From positions 1 to 64,000 of the forward strand of contig DASPPB010000034.1 of assembly GCA_035625725.1 (NCBI GenBank): a stretch of 64,000 nt of DNA. Reading direction: 5' to 3'. The notes below the pieces were generated by a model. The model ran no database searches. It saw only the letters and a list, made by a program, of their open reading frames with translations, and was not told the DNA's origin. Every line of letters begins with the position of its first letter. Within the stretch, counting starts at the first letter, position 1. A program made the translations under genes and the position numbers. The stretch comes from GJ-E10 sp035625725. Lineage in GTDB: Bacteria; Pseudomonadota; Gammaproteobacteria; Burkholderiales; Burkholderiaceae_F. Below are positions 1 through 7,699 of this stretch, one piece after another.

Positions 1-821
1 CGCAGAACATCGACCCGAAGGAGACGCCCTCGGAGCTCATTACCTCCGAGCCCTACATCATGGGCTCTCATGCGACTTGTTCCGGAGCCTGGGCCAGCGG
101 GCCGGAGGACTGCGCATCGGCGGAGTATCAGTGGGGCTATAACCGGATGACGACGGTGCAGGGGCTGTTCGGAGCGGGCGATACGATCGGAGGCTCCGCA
201 CACAAGTTCTCGGCGGGCTCCTTCACCGAGGGGAGACTTGCGGGCAAAGCCGCCGTGCGCTACGTGACGGACCGCAAGGCCGAATCGCCGGAAGTCGACG
301 ACGATCACGTCCGGCGCATCAAGCAAGCCGTCTACAAGCCGTTGGAGACCTACCGGGTGGGCCGAAACGAGATAGTGGCCGGCACGGTGGCGCCGGGCTA
401 CATCACGCCCTTGCATGGCTTGCAGAGGCTCGAAAAGATCATGGACGAGTACGTGGGCGGTTACAGCATGTTTTATGTGACCAGCGAAGACCTGCTAAAC
501 CGCGGCCTCTCGCTTCTCGCCATGCTCCAGGAGGATTTCGAGAACGTCGGCGCCGAGGACCTGCACCAGTTGCAGAGGGCCTGGGAGTTGCAGCACCGCA
601 TCCGGACGGCCGAGGCCGTCGCACGGCATACGTTTTTCAGGAAGGAGACGCGATGGCCGGGTTACTACTATCGCGCCGATTATCCGAATCTCGACGACAG
701 CCAGTGGCACTGCTTTACCGGGTCGCGGTACGACGTGAAAACGGGCGAGTGGCAGATGTCCAAGCTGCCCGTGTATCGCATTGTTCCCGGCTTTGATTTG
801 CTCAGACCCGGCACGGGTTAA
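1..821 (+). CDS. aprA: Adenylylsulfate reductase alpha subunit, C-terminal part (5' end outside window)
   Basis: The reading frame is open from base 3 to a TAA at 819-821 and gives the last 273 residues of AprA, the FAD-bearing subunit that interconverts AMP plus sulfite and adenylylsulfate (APS). Family-typical stretches are visible: SEPYIMGSHATCSGAW near the window start, EYQWGYNRMTTVQGLFGAGD, the G-D-T-I-G-G-S-A-H region, and the closing RWPGYYYRADYP. Full-length AprA is about 620-660 residues, so the N-terminal FAD domain and presumably aprB lie to the left. The enzyme works in the cytoplasm. In a betaproteobacterium it most likely runs in the oxidative direction in sulfur oxidation, but direction cannot be read from this fragment. 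The gene ends directly against a structured-RNA candidate and is convergent with fau. Confidence 0.95.
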   Translation, partial: QNIDPKETPSELITSEPYIMGSHATCSGAWASGPEDCASAEYQWGYNRMTTVQGLFGAGDTIGGSAHKFSAGSFTEGRLAGKAAVRYVTDRKAESPEVDDDHVRRIKQAVYKPLETYRVGRNEIVAGTVAPGYITPLHGLQRLEKIMDEYVGGYSMFYVTSEDLLNRGLSLLAMLQEDFENVGAEDLHQLQRAWELQHRIRTAEAVARHTFFRKETRWPGYYYRADYPNLDDSQWHCFTGSRYDVKTGEWQMSKLPVYRIVPGFDLLRPGTG

Positions 822-1015
822 TCGCAATCGCGCGCCCCGCGGTCTGTGGTGCGCGTTTCTTTGACCCTTGCCGCGGTTTCTCCCAGGTGCAAGGGCTCGG
901 TCTTTGAGGCGCCCGGCTCGAGATCGGGAGAGCCACCCTTTGATACATGGCCCGCAAGCCCAAGGTTTAGCAAAAACGCGGAGCGGCACCCGCCCGGGAT
1001 TTGCGCGGTTGCGAT
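822..1015 (+). ncRNA. ssrS: Structured RNA candidate resembling 6S RNA
   Basis: Between aprA and the convergent fau gene the plus strand can fold into one long rod. Bases 821-834 pair with 1002-1015 (14 pairs with two G-U), CCC at 836-838 pairs with GGG at 996-998, and GGUGC-g-CG at 848-855 pairs with CGGCACC at 984-990. Beyond this lies a large internal bubble and a terminal arm in which AAGGGCUC (891-898) pairs with GAG...CCCUU (930-940). A long closing stem, central bubble and terminal arm of about 190 nt is the 6S architecture. The stretches GGUG...GCUCGGUC and GCGGCACC also resemble what I remember of 6S sequences. 6S genes are often beside fau, although usually upstream in the same direction. 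A sequence-model search was not possible, so the class assignment is inference. Confidence 0.5.
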
Positions 1016-1052
1016 CCGACGTGTTTTACGGGCGCGGTTCCAGACCGTCGGC

Positions 1053-1772
1053 TTAGAGGGCGGAATGCGGCACCGTGTGCGCGTTGAGTCGCGCCATTTG
1101 CGCGCGCACCTGCGCCAGTTCGGCAAGTCGTTCGCGCATCTGCTGCGCGGTCACTTCTTGCAACGTCCCGTTGTCTTGCCAGCGCAAGCATTTTTCGGTG
1201 ACGATGGCATCCATCAGAACATCGTGCGGCTGGGGAAAAGTCGAATCCAATTGGCACAACTCGAAGCCGACCCCGATGCACAGCGGTCGAGGTTCCAGCG
1301 CGGCCAGGGTGCGATCCATGTACCCGCCGCCGTAGCCCAGTCGATCGCCGGCTCGTCCAAAGCCGACCAGCGGCACGAGAAGCAAATCGGGATCGACTTG
1401 CGCCGTACCGAGCGGGTACGGAATTCCCAAGGGCCCCTTGGCCATGGCAACCCCGGGTGACCAAAGACGAAACAGCAGCGGCTCCGCGCGCTGAACGACG
1501 ACGGGCAGCGCGTTCGTCATCCCGCGCGCCCGAAGCGAGCGCAGCAGCGGACGCGCATCGTATTCACCCTTGTAAGGCCAGCAAAACCCCACCGTAAGCC
1601 CCTCGCGCCACGGCATGGCGTGCAACAGATGCAGGCTGATCGTCAGGCTCCAGCTGCGCCGGTCCTGCGCGGGCGCGGCCATGCGTCGGGCGATAAGTTC
1701 TGCACGCATTCCCCTTCGCCAGGCGGCAATCTCTGGCGGAACGGCGCTTGCTCGGTGCTCGACGCTCGACAT
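1053..1772 (-). CDS. fau: 5-formyltetrahydrofolate cyclo-ligase
   Basis: This 239-residue protein would convert 5-formyl-THF to 5,10-methenyl-THF with ATP, returning an inhibitory storage folate to the one-carbon pool. The family signature is at residues 145-154 (GYGGGYMDRT, usually GYGGGYYDRT), preceded by a typical DLLLVPLVGF strand. N-terminal basic residues RRGMRAELIARR match the family start. It is about 40 residues longer than usual (190-200), with extra sequence mainly at the C-terminus that looks helical and charged. It starts 23 bases after the stop of fhs, so the two folate genes probably form one transcript. It is convergent with aprA and the RNA candidate. Confidence 0.9.
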   Translation of the reverse strand: MSSVEHRASAVPPEIAAWRRGMRAELIARRMAAPAQDRRSWSLTISLHLLHAMPWREGLTVGFCWPYKGEYDARPLLRSLRARGMTNALPVVVQRAEPLLFRLWSPGVAMAKGPLGIPYPLGTAQVDPDLLLVPLVGFGRAGDRLGYGGGYMDRTLAALEPRPLCIGVGFELCQLDSTFPQPHDVLMDAIVTEKCLRWQDNGTLQEVTAQQMRERLAELAQVRAQMARLNAHTVPHSAL

Positions 1773-1795
1773 GTGATTCGGATCCCCGGAGCGGA

Positions 1796-3481
1796 TCAGT
1801 CCAAACCCACGATGCGCCCTTGTTCATCGACGTCAATGCCGTAGGCCGCGGGCACTTTGGGCAAGCCTGGCATGGTTAAGACGTCGCCGCAGATCATTAC
1901 CACAAATTGTGCGCCCGCGGCCAGACGCACTTCCCGGATGTCGACGATATGACCGCTGGGCGCGCCTCGGAGTGTCGCATCTGTGGAAAACGAGTACTGA
2001 GTCTTGGCCACGCACACCGGCAGGCGGCCATGGCCCTGCCCTTGCAGGGCCTCGATCTGGTCGCGGATCTTTCGGTTGGCGCGAATGTCGGCTGCGCCAT
2101 AGAGTTCGACAGCGATTGTCCGCATCTTTTCCCAAAGGCTCGAATCCTCTTCGTACAAGAAGCGCATCCGGTTGGGCTGCTCGCACAATCGCAGCACTTC
2201 ATGGGCGAGTTCGAGCGCGCCGGCCCCGCCTTCGGCCCAGTGATTGGCCACGATCGCTCGAGCCCCACGGCTCGCCGCGCGCGAGACGAGCAAATCGATC
2301 TCCGCGGGCGTGTCTTGCGTGCGGTGATTGATCGCGACCACGCACGGTAGGCCAAAGCGCTCGCGCATGTTCTCGAGATGGCGCTCCAGATTGGCGAGCC
2401 CCCGATCGAGCGCGCTCAAATCCTCCCGCGCCAGATCCGCGACTTCGACGCCCCCGTGGTACTTCAAGGCGCGGACGGTTGCGACGATCACGACCGCCGC
2501 AGGGCGAAGATTCGCCTGGCGGCACTTTATGTTGATGAATTTTTCGGCGCCCAGATCCGCGCCGAAGCCCGCTTCTGTCACGACATAGTCGGCCAGTTTG
2601 AGGGCGCTGCGAGTTGCCAGCACGGAATTGCAGCCATGGGCGACGTTGCCAAACGGGCCGCCATGGATGAACGCCGGAGTTTGTTCGAGCGTCTGGACGA
2701 GGTTTGGCGCCATCGCGTCGCGCAGCAGCGCCGCCATCGCGCCTTGCGCGTGGAGCTGCTCCGCGCGGATTGGTCTGCCGCCGGCGGTGGTGCCGATGAC
2801 GATTTCGCCCAGACGCTGCCGGAGCTCGGACAGGGTGTCGGCCAGACAAACGATCGCCATGATCTCGGAGGCCGCCACGATGTCGAAGCCGTCTTGGCGC
2901 GTGAACCCGTTGCCCGGCCCGCCGAGCCCCACGGCGATTTGCCGCAGCGCCCGGTCGTTTATGTCGACGACCCGCCTCCACGAGACGCGTCGCAGGTCGA
3001 TGCCGAGCTCGTTGCCGTGGTGCACGTGGTTGTCAATCAGGGCCGATAAGAGGTTATGCGCCGAGGCGATTGCCGCCAAATCGCCCGTGAAGTGCAAGTT
3101 GATTTCCTCCATGGGCACAACCTGCGAATAGCCTCCTCCCGACGCACCGCCCTTCAGACCAAAAACCGGCCCCAGGGAGGGCTGGCGCAGACAGATCACG
3201 GCCTTGCGGTTCTGCGGGCGCAGGATCCGATTGAGCGCGTCTCCCAGTCCGATCGTCGTAGTTGTTTTGCCCTCCCCGGCCGGCGTGGGCGACACCGAGG
3301 TAACGAGAACCAGCTTTCCGTCCGCGCGAGACCTCAGGGAGCGGAGATACTCGAGGTGCACCTTAGCTTTGTAGGCACCGAAACTGTCCAGGTGCTCGGC
3401 GTCCATGCCAAGCCGCGCAAGGGCAAGATCGCCAATGCGCTCTAAGCGGGCCTTTCGCGCGATTTCCGAGTCGCTAAGCAT
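1796..3481 (-). CDS. fhs: Formate-tetrahydrofolate ligase
   Basis: This 561-residue enzyme makes 10-formyl-THF from formate, THF and ATP. It shows the nucleotide-binding loop TPAGEGKTT at about residues 66-74, the adjoining GLGDALN and the conserved QPSLGPVFGLKGGA(S/A)GGGYSQVVPMEEINLHFTGD region in full. The C-terminus MPGLPKVPAAYGIDVDEQG is the family ending, so the gene is complete. I place the start at the ATG at 3481; an in-frame TTG lies immediately upstream (3484). Upstream is an AT-rich island that probably carries the promoter. fau follows after 23 bases, giving a two-gene folate operon. Formate use for C1 supply is the likely role. Confidence 0.95.
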   Translation of the reverse strand: MLSDSEIARKARLERIGDLALARLGMDAEHLDSFGAYKAKVHLEYLRSLRSRADGKLVLVTSVSPTPAGEGKTTTTIGLGDALNRILRPQNRKAVICLRQPSLGPVFGLKGGASGGGYSQVVPMEEINLHFTGDLAAIASAHNLLSALIDNHVHHGNELGIDLRRVSWRRVVDINDRALRQIAVGLGGPGNGFTRQDGFDIVAASEIMAIVCLADTLSELRQRLGEIVIGTTAGGRPIRAEQLHAQGAMAALLRDAMAPNLVQTLEQTPAFIHGGPFGNVAHGCNSVLATRSALKLADYVVTEAGFGADLGAEKFINIKCRQANLRPAAVVIVATVRALKYHGGVEVADLAREDLSALDRGLANLERHLENMRERFGLPCVVAINHRTQDTPAEIDLLVSRAASRGARAIVANHWAEGGAGALELAHEVLRLCEQPNRMRFLYEEDSSLWEKMRTIAVELYGAADIRANRKIRDQIEALQGQGHGRLPVCVAKTQYSFSTDATLRGAPSGHIVDIREVRLAAGAQFVVMICGDVLTMPGLPKVPAAYGIDVDEQGRIVGLD

Positions 3482-3504
3482 CAAGGCGGGCGCGCCGTCA
3501 GAAA

Positions 3505-3610
3505 AGAAAACCGGAGCTATTTTATTAATCTAAAACATTAACAGTTTCAGATTAATAATCTAATGTAATATATTGAATAGTTTATAGAAATTATCTGTAG
3601 TAATAGAACA
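3505..3610. promoter_or_regulatory. AT-rich island upstream of fhs with repeated TTAATCT boxes
   Basis: Bases 3521-3600 contain only 14 G or C in 80 (hand count), against a GC-rich surround. The island fills the gap between the end of tatD and the start of fhs and also covers the last codons of tatD. It contains AGATTA-A-TAATCT, an exact palindrome with one central base (3549-3561), and a further ATTAATCT at 3524-3531, so the TTAATCT half-site occurs three times. This could be the fhs promoter with an operator cluster; no single -35/-10 pair stands out because the whole segment is AT. Confidence 0.45.
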
Positions 3611-4327
3611 AACATGTTCCATTGATTGGCCGCGCAACTCCGCCAGGGTCGAGGCTACGTGTGCCACCCAGGCCGGTTCGTTGGTCTTGCCGCGGTGAGG
3701 CACCGGTGCAAGGTAAGGGGCGTCGGTTTCCACCAAAATCCGCTCGTCGGGCAACAGAACAGCGACTTCGCGCAGGGTCTTTGCGGATTTGAAGGTGACG
3801 ATCCCCGAAAAGGAAATGAAAAATCCCAGTTCCATGGCGGCGCGGGCAACCCCGATGTCCTCGGTAAAGCAATGCATCACACCGCCCACCTCCTGCGCCC
3901 TCTCCTCGCGCAAGATCCGCAGCGTGTCTTGCGCGGCGGCGCGTGTGTGAACCACAAGCGGTTTGCCGACTTCGCGCGCCGCACGAATGTGGGTGCGAAA
4001 CCGCTCCCGCTGCCAGTCCAGCGGTTCTCGCAGGCGGAAGTAATCGAGCCCGGTCTCGCCAATTGCGACCACCTTTTCGGCGCGGCCCTGCGCAACCAAG
4101 GCGCCGACGTCGGGCTCCTGGGGCTCGGTGTTATCGGGATGGATCCCAACGGTGGCAAAGATCCCCTCGTGCGCTTGGGCAAACTGCACTACTGAGACCA
4201 TGTCGCGGGTGGACGTGGAGATGTTGAGCGCCATGCCGACGCCGGCTGCGTGCATGCGAGCAAGCACCCCCTCGGAGTCGGATAGCAGCTGGGGAAAGCA
4301 AAAGTGGCAATGGGAATCAACTAGCAT
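3560..4327 (-). CDS. tatD: TatD-family metal-dependent hydrolase
   Basis: A 255-residue TIM-barrel hydrolase of the TatD/YcfH family, predicted to be a cytoplasmic deoxyribonuclease or related hydrolase. Metal-site residues are visible: DSHCH at 4-8, the catalytic Glu in GETGLDY (E91), VHTRAA near 127, MHCFTE near 152, and ETDAPYLAP near 202. It is the last gene of mltG-tmk-holB-pilZ-tatD, a standard proteobacterial order. Its last 22 codons, from about 3620 downward, switch to A/T-rich codons although the encoded ending (ITTDNFYKLFNI) still matches the family. This is where an AT-rich island begins. The exact substrate is unknown. Confidence 0.92.
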   Translation of the reverse strand: MLVDSHCHFCFPQLLSDSEGVLARMHAAGVGMALNISTSTRDMVSVVQFAQAHEGIFATVGIHPDNTEPQEPDVGALVAQGRAEKVVAIGETGLDYFRLREPLDWQRERFRTHIRAAREVGKPLVVHTRAAAQDTLRILREERAQEVGGVMHCFTEDIGVARAAMELGFFISFSGIVTFKSAKTLREVAVLLPDERILVETDAPYLAPVPHRGKTNEPAWVAHVASTLAELRGQSMEHVCSITTDNFYKLFNILH

Positions 4328-4381
4328 CTGGCTGAAAGGCCCGGGGGCACGGGCCCGGCGCGGCCCGCTTCACGTCGGCCC

Positions 4382-4804
4382 TCAGATCGTGTGTGTCGGG
4401 CGCACCGAACGCAGCGCCGCACCCAACGCGTCTTCGATACGCTTGCGTGCGGTTTGTCCGGATTCGTCGGCCGGAAAATGCACACCGATGCCCGGGGTTT
4501 TGGAGGCCCCGCCACCTGAGGGGCTGATCCAGACGACCTTGCCTGCTACCGGGATTCGAGTCGGGTCGTCCAAGAGCGTCAAGATGAGATAGACCTCGTC
4601 ACCGATGTTGTAATGCCGGTTGGTCGGAACAAAAATCCCACCGTTTTTCAGGTACGGCATGTAGGCGGCGTACAGGGCGGCCTTTTCCTTAATGGACAGC
4701 GACAAGACGGCGGGACGGCCTCCGGCGGCCCCGGCAACGGCCGCTGCGGCGCCGCCGCCCCCGCTTTGCAGCGTCCCAAATCGAGTATCAGCGGCTTCAT
4801 TCAC
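4382..4804 (-). CDS. pilZ: PilZ-domain type IV pilus protein
   Basis: A 140-residue protein with a low-complexity Gly/Ala N-terminus (residues 12-28) followed by a PilZ domain from about 34 to 125, including LSIKEKAALYAAYMPYLKNGGIFVPT, VYLILTLLDDP, VAGKVVWI and GIGVHF. In this family PilZ is required for type IV pilus assembly and usually lacks the arginine motif for cyclic-di-GMP binding; no RxxxR motif is apparent here either. It lies 6 bases downstream of holB and upstream of tatD, the conserved context of true pilZ. With pilW further along the window this supports type IV pili. Confidence 0.9.
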   Translation of the reverse strand: MNEAADTRFGTLQSGGGGAAAAVAGAAGGRPAVLSLSIKEKAALYAAYMPYLKNGGIFVPTNRHYNIGDEVYLILTLLDDPTRIPVAGKVVWISPSGGGASKTPGIGVHFPADESGQTARKRIEDALGAALRSVRPTHTI

Positions 4805-4810
4805 GGTGTC

Positions 4811-5896
4811 TTAGCTCTCTAGAGTTTTCTCGCGCCGCGAGGCGATCGATCCGATGTACGCAAGCAGGAGGCCTTCGATCGCCGCGCGGGCATTGAGCGG
4901 ATGGTCGGACAACGCCCGCAAGTCGTTCAGACGATCGATCCAGTCGCTTGCGGCTCGCAGCGACCAGTGGCGCGACAGCGCCTCAAAGCTCGCCGCGTCT
5001 GCCGGATGATATCGGAGAGGGCACCCCATCCGAAAGGAAAAATAGTCCCATCCCCATCGCTGAAACAAAGCGACTGCGGCGCCAATCGGGACCGTCCTAG
5101 GGACTTCGCTTGCCACCTCGGCGGCTTCCAGATCCGGGCCGCGTCGCAGCAGTTGCAGCAAAGTCCCACGCATCTCGGCCGGCAGAGTCTCGTCCTCGAC
5201 GCGCAGCGCGGCCAACGGCGCGCCACCGGCCTCGGTAAGGCGCTGGGACGCTTCGTCGGCTCCGAGACCTTGGGCGCGGAGCCATTGGAGGGCCGCCGCG
5301 CGCGGCGGAATCGCGATGCGCACCAGCGCGCAACGCGACACGATCGTCGGAAGACAGCGGTCAATCTGGTCCGAAATCAACACAAAGACGGTCGCGGGCG
5401 GCGGCTCCTCCAATCCCTTGAGCAACGCGTTTGCCGCTGGCAGGTTCAAGGACTCCGCGGGAGCGAGCACGATCACGCGCGCGCCACCCCGATGGGCGCT
5501 CACAGAGGTAAGGGAAACCAGCTCCCGCACCTGGTCGATCTTGATTTCACGGCTCGGTTTGGACTTCCCGCTCGAAGTTTCCACTACGAGCTCCGAGTCG
5601 GATTGCTCTTCGAGCGCCGCTCCCGGCCGGCGCGATGCCCACGCCTCGGGCACGACGACCCGCAGATCGGGGTGATTGCCCGCGGCGATCAAGACGCAGG
5701 AGGGGCAGGCGCCGCAAGCACCTGCGCCGCCCGAAACCCGTTCGCAGAGCAGATCGCGGGCGATGGACATTGCCAGCTCCCACTTGCCTGTACCCGCCGG
5801 TCCGTGCAGAAGAAGCGCGTGGGCGCCGCGTGCGTGCAGCGCCCCGAGCGTCGTGCGCGCCGCAGTGTGCCAAGGGATCGGCGTCAGGTCAGCCAC
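4811..5896 (-). CDS. holB: DNA polymerase III subunit delta'
   Basis: A 361-residue clamp-loader subunit. It has an AAA+ fold with a P-loop at residues 32-38 (GPAGTGK) and a zinc site formed by C51, C61, C64 and C67 (CGACPSC). Further on are the sensor region IVLAPAESLNLPAANALLKGLEEPP and the SRC motif in LPTIVSRCALVRI. It works in the clamp loader that places the beta clamp on DNA. Its start overlaps the end of tmk by 13 bases and it is followed 6 bases later by pilZ, so translation of the operon is likely coupled. Residues around 80-105 form an acidic insertion of unknown role. Confidence 0.93.
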   Translation of the reverse strand: MADLTPIPWHTAARTTLGALHARGAHALLLHGPAGTGKWELAMSIARDLLCERVSGGAGACGACPSCVLIAAGNHPDLRVVVPEAWASRRPGAALEEQSDSELVVETSSGKSKPSREIKIDQVRELVSLTSVSAHRGGARVIVLAPAESLNLPAANALLKGLEEPPPATVFVLISDQIDRCLPTIVSRCALVRIAIPPRAAALQWLRAQGLGADEASQRLTEAGGAPLAALRVEDETLPAEMRGTLLQLLRRGPDLEAAEVASEVPRTVPIGAAVALFQRWGWDYFSFRMGCPLRYHPADAASFEALSRHWSLRAASDWIDRLNDLRALSDHPLNARAAIEGLLLAYIGSIASRREKTLES

Positions 5897-6507
5897 GGCG
5901 CTAGGCGCTCCAAAATGGCCGACGTCACCGCGGAGACCGCCGCGTTGCCGTCGACAACCAGAAAACGGCCTGCTTCGACCGCCGCGCGCGCCAAATACGC
6001 CGCTCGCACTTTCTCAAAAAACGCCGGCGATTCGGTCTCGAAGCGGTCCGACGCGCGCGTCTGGGCGCGACGCCGCTGTGCTTGCTCCGGCTCGATGTCC
6101 ACCAGTACGGTAAGGTCGGGGGACACGCCGGGGTGCACCCAGCTCGCAAGGCCATCGAGGTGCGCCGCCGGTACGCCGCGGCCGGCACCCTGGTACGCGT
6201 AGCTGGCGTCGGTAAAGCGGTCGCACAAGACCCAGCGGGAATTGGCCAGGGCCGGCTCGATTACCGAGACGACATGCTCCCGGCGAGCGGCAAACATCAG
6301 CAGCGTTTCGGTAAGCGGATCCATCGGTTGATCCAGCATCAGCGCGCGCAACCGCTCGCCCAGTGCGGTTCCGCCGGGCTCACGGGTTCGTAGGACGTCG
6401 ATACGGTGGCGCTGCAGCGCCAGTGTGAGTGCATCGATCTGGGTGCTCTTGCCCGCCCCGTCGATGCCCTCGAAGGTTATGAATCGGCCACGGGGTGCGC
6501 CCTGCAT
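5884..6507 (-). CDS. tmk: Thymidylate kinase
   Basis: A 207-residue kinase that phosphorylates dTMP to dTDP. Motifs seen are the P-loop FEGIDGAGKST (12-22), the TREPGGTALGERLR segment, the DR(F/Y) motif in VLCDRFTDASYAYQGAGRG, and a lid region DRFETESPAFFEKVRAAYL. Length is normal. It is the second gene of the mltG-tmk-holB-pilZ-tatD operon and overlaps holB by 13 bases. Complete and unremarkable. Confidence 0.95.
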   Translation of the reverse strand: MQGAPRGRFITFEGIDGAGKSTQIDALTLALQRHRIDVLRTREPGGTALGERLRALMLDQPMDPLTETLLMFAARREHVVSVIEPALANSRWVLCDRFTDASYAYQGAGRGVPAAHLDGLASWVHPGVSPDLTVLVDIEPEQAQRRRAQTRASDRFETESPAFFEKVRAAYLARAAVEAGRFLVVDGNAAVSAVTSAILERLAPWLT

Positions 6508-6527
6508 CGGATCTTGTCGTGCTCTGG

Positions 6528-7583
6528 TTAGGGCGCGTCGCCGTGCACGCCCGTACGCTGATAGCGGTCGACGGCCCGGTTGTGTTCGGCCAGCGTACTC
6601 GAAAACTCCGACGAGCCGTCGCCGCGCGCGACAAAATACAGGGCCTTGATCGGTTCGGGGTTGAGCGCTGCCTCGATGGCAGCGCGCCCGGGCAGGGATA
6701 TCGGTGTCGGCGGAAGTCCCGCACGAAGGTACGTGTTATAGGGCGAGTCCGACTGCAAATCGCGCTTGTGCAGTCGACCATCAAAGCGCGTTCCGAGCCC
6801 GTAAATTACGGCCGGGTCAGTCTGCAGGGGCATTCCAAGTCGCTGCCGGTTGACGAATACAGCCGCGACACGCCCACGATCCTCCGGGCGGCCGGTCTCC
6901 TTTTCAACGATGGACGCCATGATCAGTGCCTGATAGCTATCCGAGTACGGCAGATTCGAAGCGCGTGCCTCCCAGGCCTGCTCGAGGCGCTCTTTTTGCG
7001 CCTCGTAGGCCCGCCGGTACAGTTCGACATCGCTCGAGCCTGGGTCGAATAAATACGTATCGGGCGCAAAGAGTCCTTCGGCGTGCGCCTCCGGTGCGCC
7101 AACGGCGCGCAGGATCTGGTCCTCCGACCACGCTGCCGTGTCATGGCGCAGCTCCTGGCATTGCGCAAAGACTTTGCGAACGTCCTCGAAAGTTGCCCCC
7201 TCGACAACCGTAAGTTGCTCGCGCAATACGTCGCCTCGACGGAACTTCTCCAACAGCTCGGTCATGGTGGTGCCAGCGCTGATGCGATAGCGGCCGGCGC
7301 GTAAGGAATGCGTCGTCCGGGTGAGCGAAGCCATCAGGACGAACTCCCATTGGTTGACCGCGACCCCCGCCTCTCGCAATGACCGCGCGATGGAACGGGC
7401 GCCAGCGCCGGAGGCCACGCGAACTTCGACGGAGTCGCCGGGCATTTGCAGCGGTCGACCAACCTCGAACCACGCCCATGAGCCGACGGCCACAAGCGCG
7501 AAGCACACGAACAGGGCAAATCGGTACAAAGATGCGGGTAGCGCCAAGGTCCCCAAAGCAGGCTTGCTCGATGAAGCCCGCAT
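6528..7583 (-). CDS. mltG: Endolytic murein transglycosylase MltG
   Basis: A 351-residue inner-membrane enzyme (YceG) that cleaves nascent peptidoglycan and probably ends glycan chain growth. A single membrane anchor lies at about residues 18-38 (LYRFALFVCFALVAVGSWAW), a LysM-like part follows, and the catalytic Glu is in SIVEKETG with the family blocks QTDPAVIYGLG and SPYNTYLRAGLPPTPIS. I chose the ATG at 7583 because it puts the membrane segment near the N-terminus; an upstream ATG at 7676 would add 31 hydrophilic residues and run into the ygfZ promoter. It is the first gene of its operon and divergent from ygfZ. Confidence 0.93.
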   Translation of the reverse strand: MRASSSKPALGTLALPASLYRFALFVCFALVAVGSWAWFEVGRPLQMPGDSVEVRVASGAGARSIARSLREAGVAVNQWEFVLMASLTRTTHSLRAGRYRISAGTTMTELLEKFRRGDVLREQLTVVEGATFEDVRKVFAQCQELRHDTAAWSEDQILRAVGAPEAHAEGLFAPDTYLFDPGSSDVELYRRAYEAQKERLEQAWEARASNLPYSDSYQALIMASIVEKETGRPEDRGRVAAVFVNRQRLGMPLQTDPAVIYGLGTRFDGRLHKRDLQSDSPYNTYLRAGLPPTPISLPGRAAIEAALNPEPIKALYFVARGDGSSEFSSTLAEHNRAVDRYQRTGVHGDAP

Positions 7584-7625
7584 TGTCGCGCAATTTGACG
7601 GCCGCTCCCGGACCAATTGACGGGC

Positions 7626-7669
7626 ATCGGAATGTCCGATCCGGCGGCCTTTCCTATCTTTCTTATAAT
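7626..7669 (+). promoter_or_regulatory. Probable ygfZ promoter -10 box with upstream inverted repeat
   Basis: A perfect TATAAT lies at 7664-7669, 31 bases before the ygfZ ATG, in the divergent mltG/ygfZ gap. No good -35 box is at the right distance, but an exact inverted repeat ATCGGA-atg-TCCGAT occupies 7626-7640, just upstream of the -35 position, where an activator could sit. Confidence 0.45.
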
Positions 7670-7699
7670 TGGGCACCGCGGCACGCAGGCGGTCACCCC

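Noticed and set aside
831..858. Short hairpin after aprA followed by TTT as an aprA terminator
   Set aside because: The same bases pair better in the longer stem of the RNA candidate (822-1015), and the T-run is too short.
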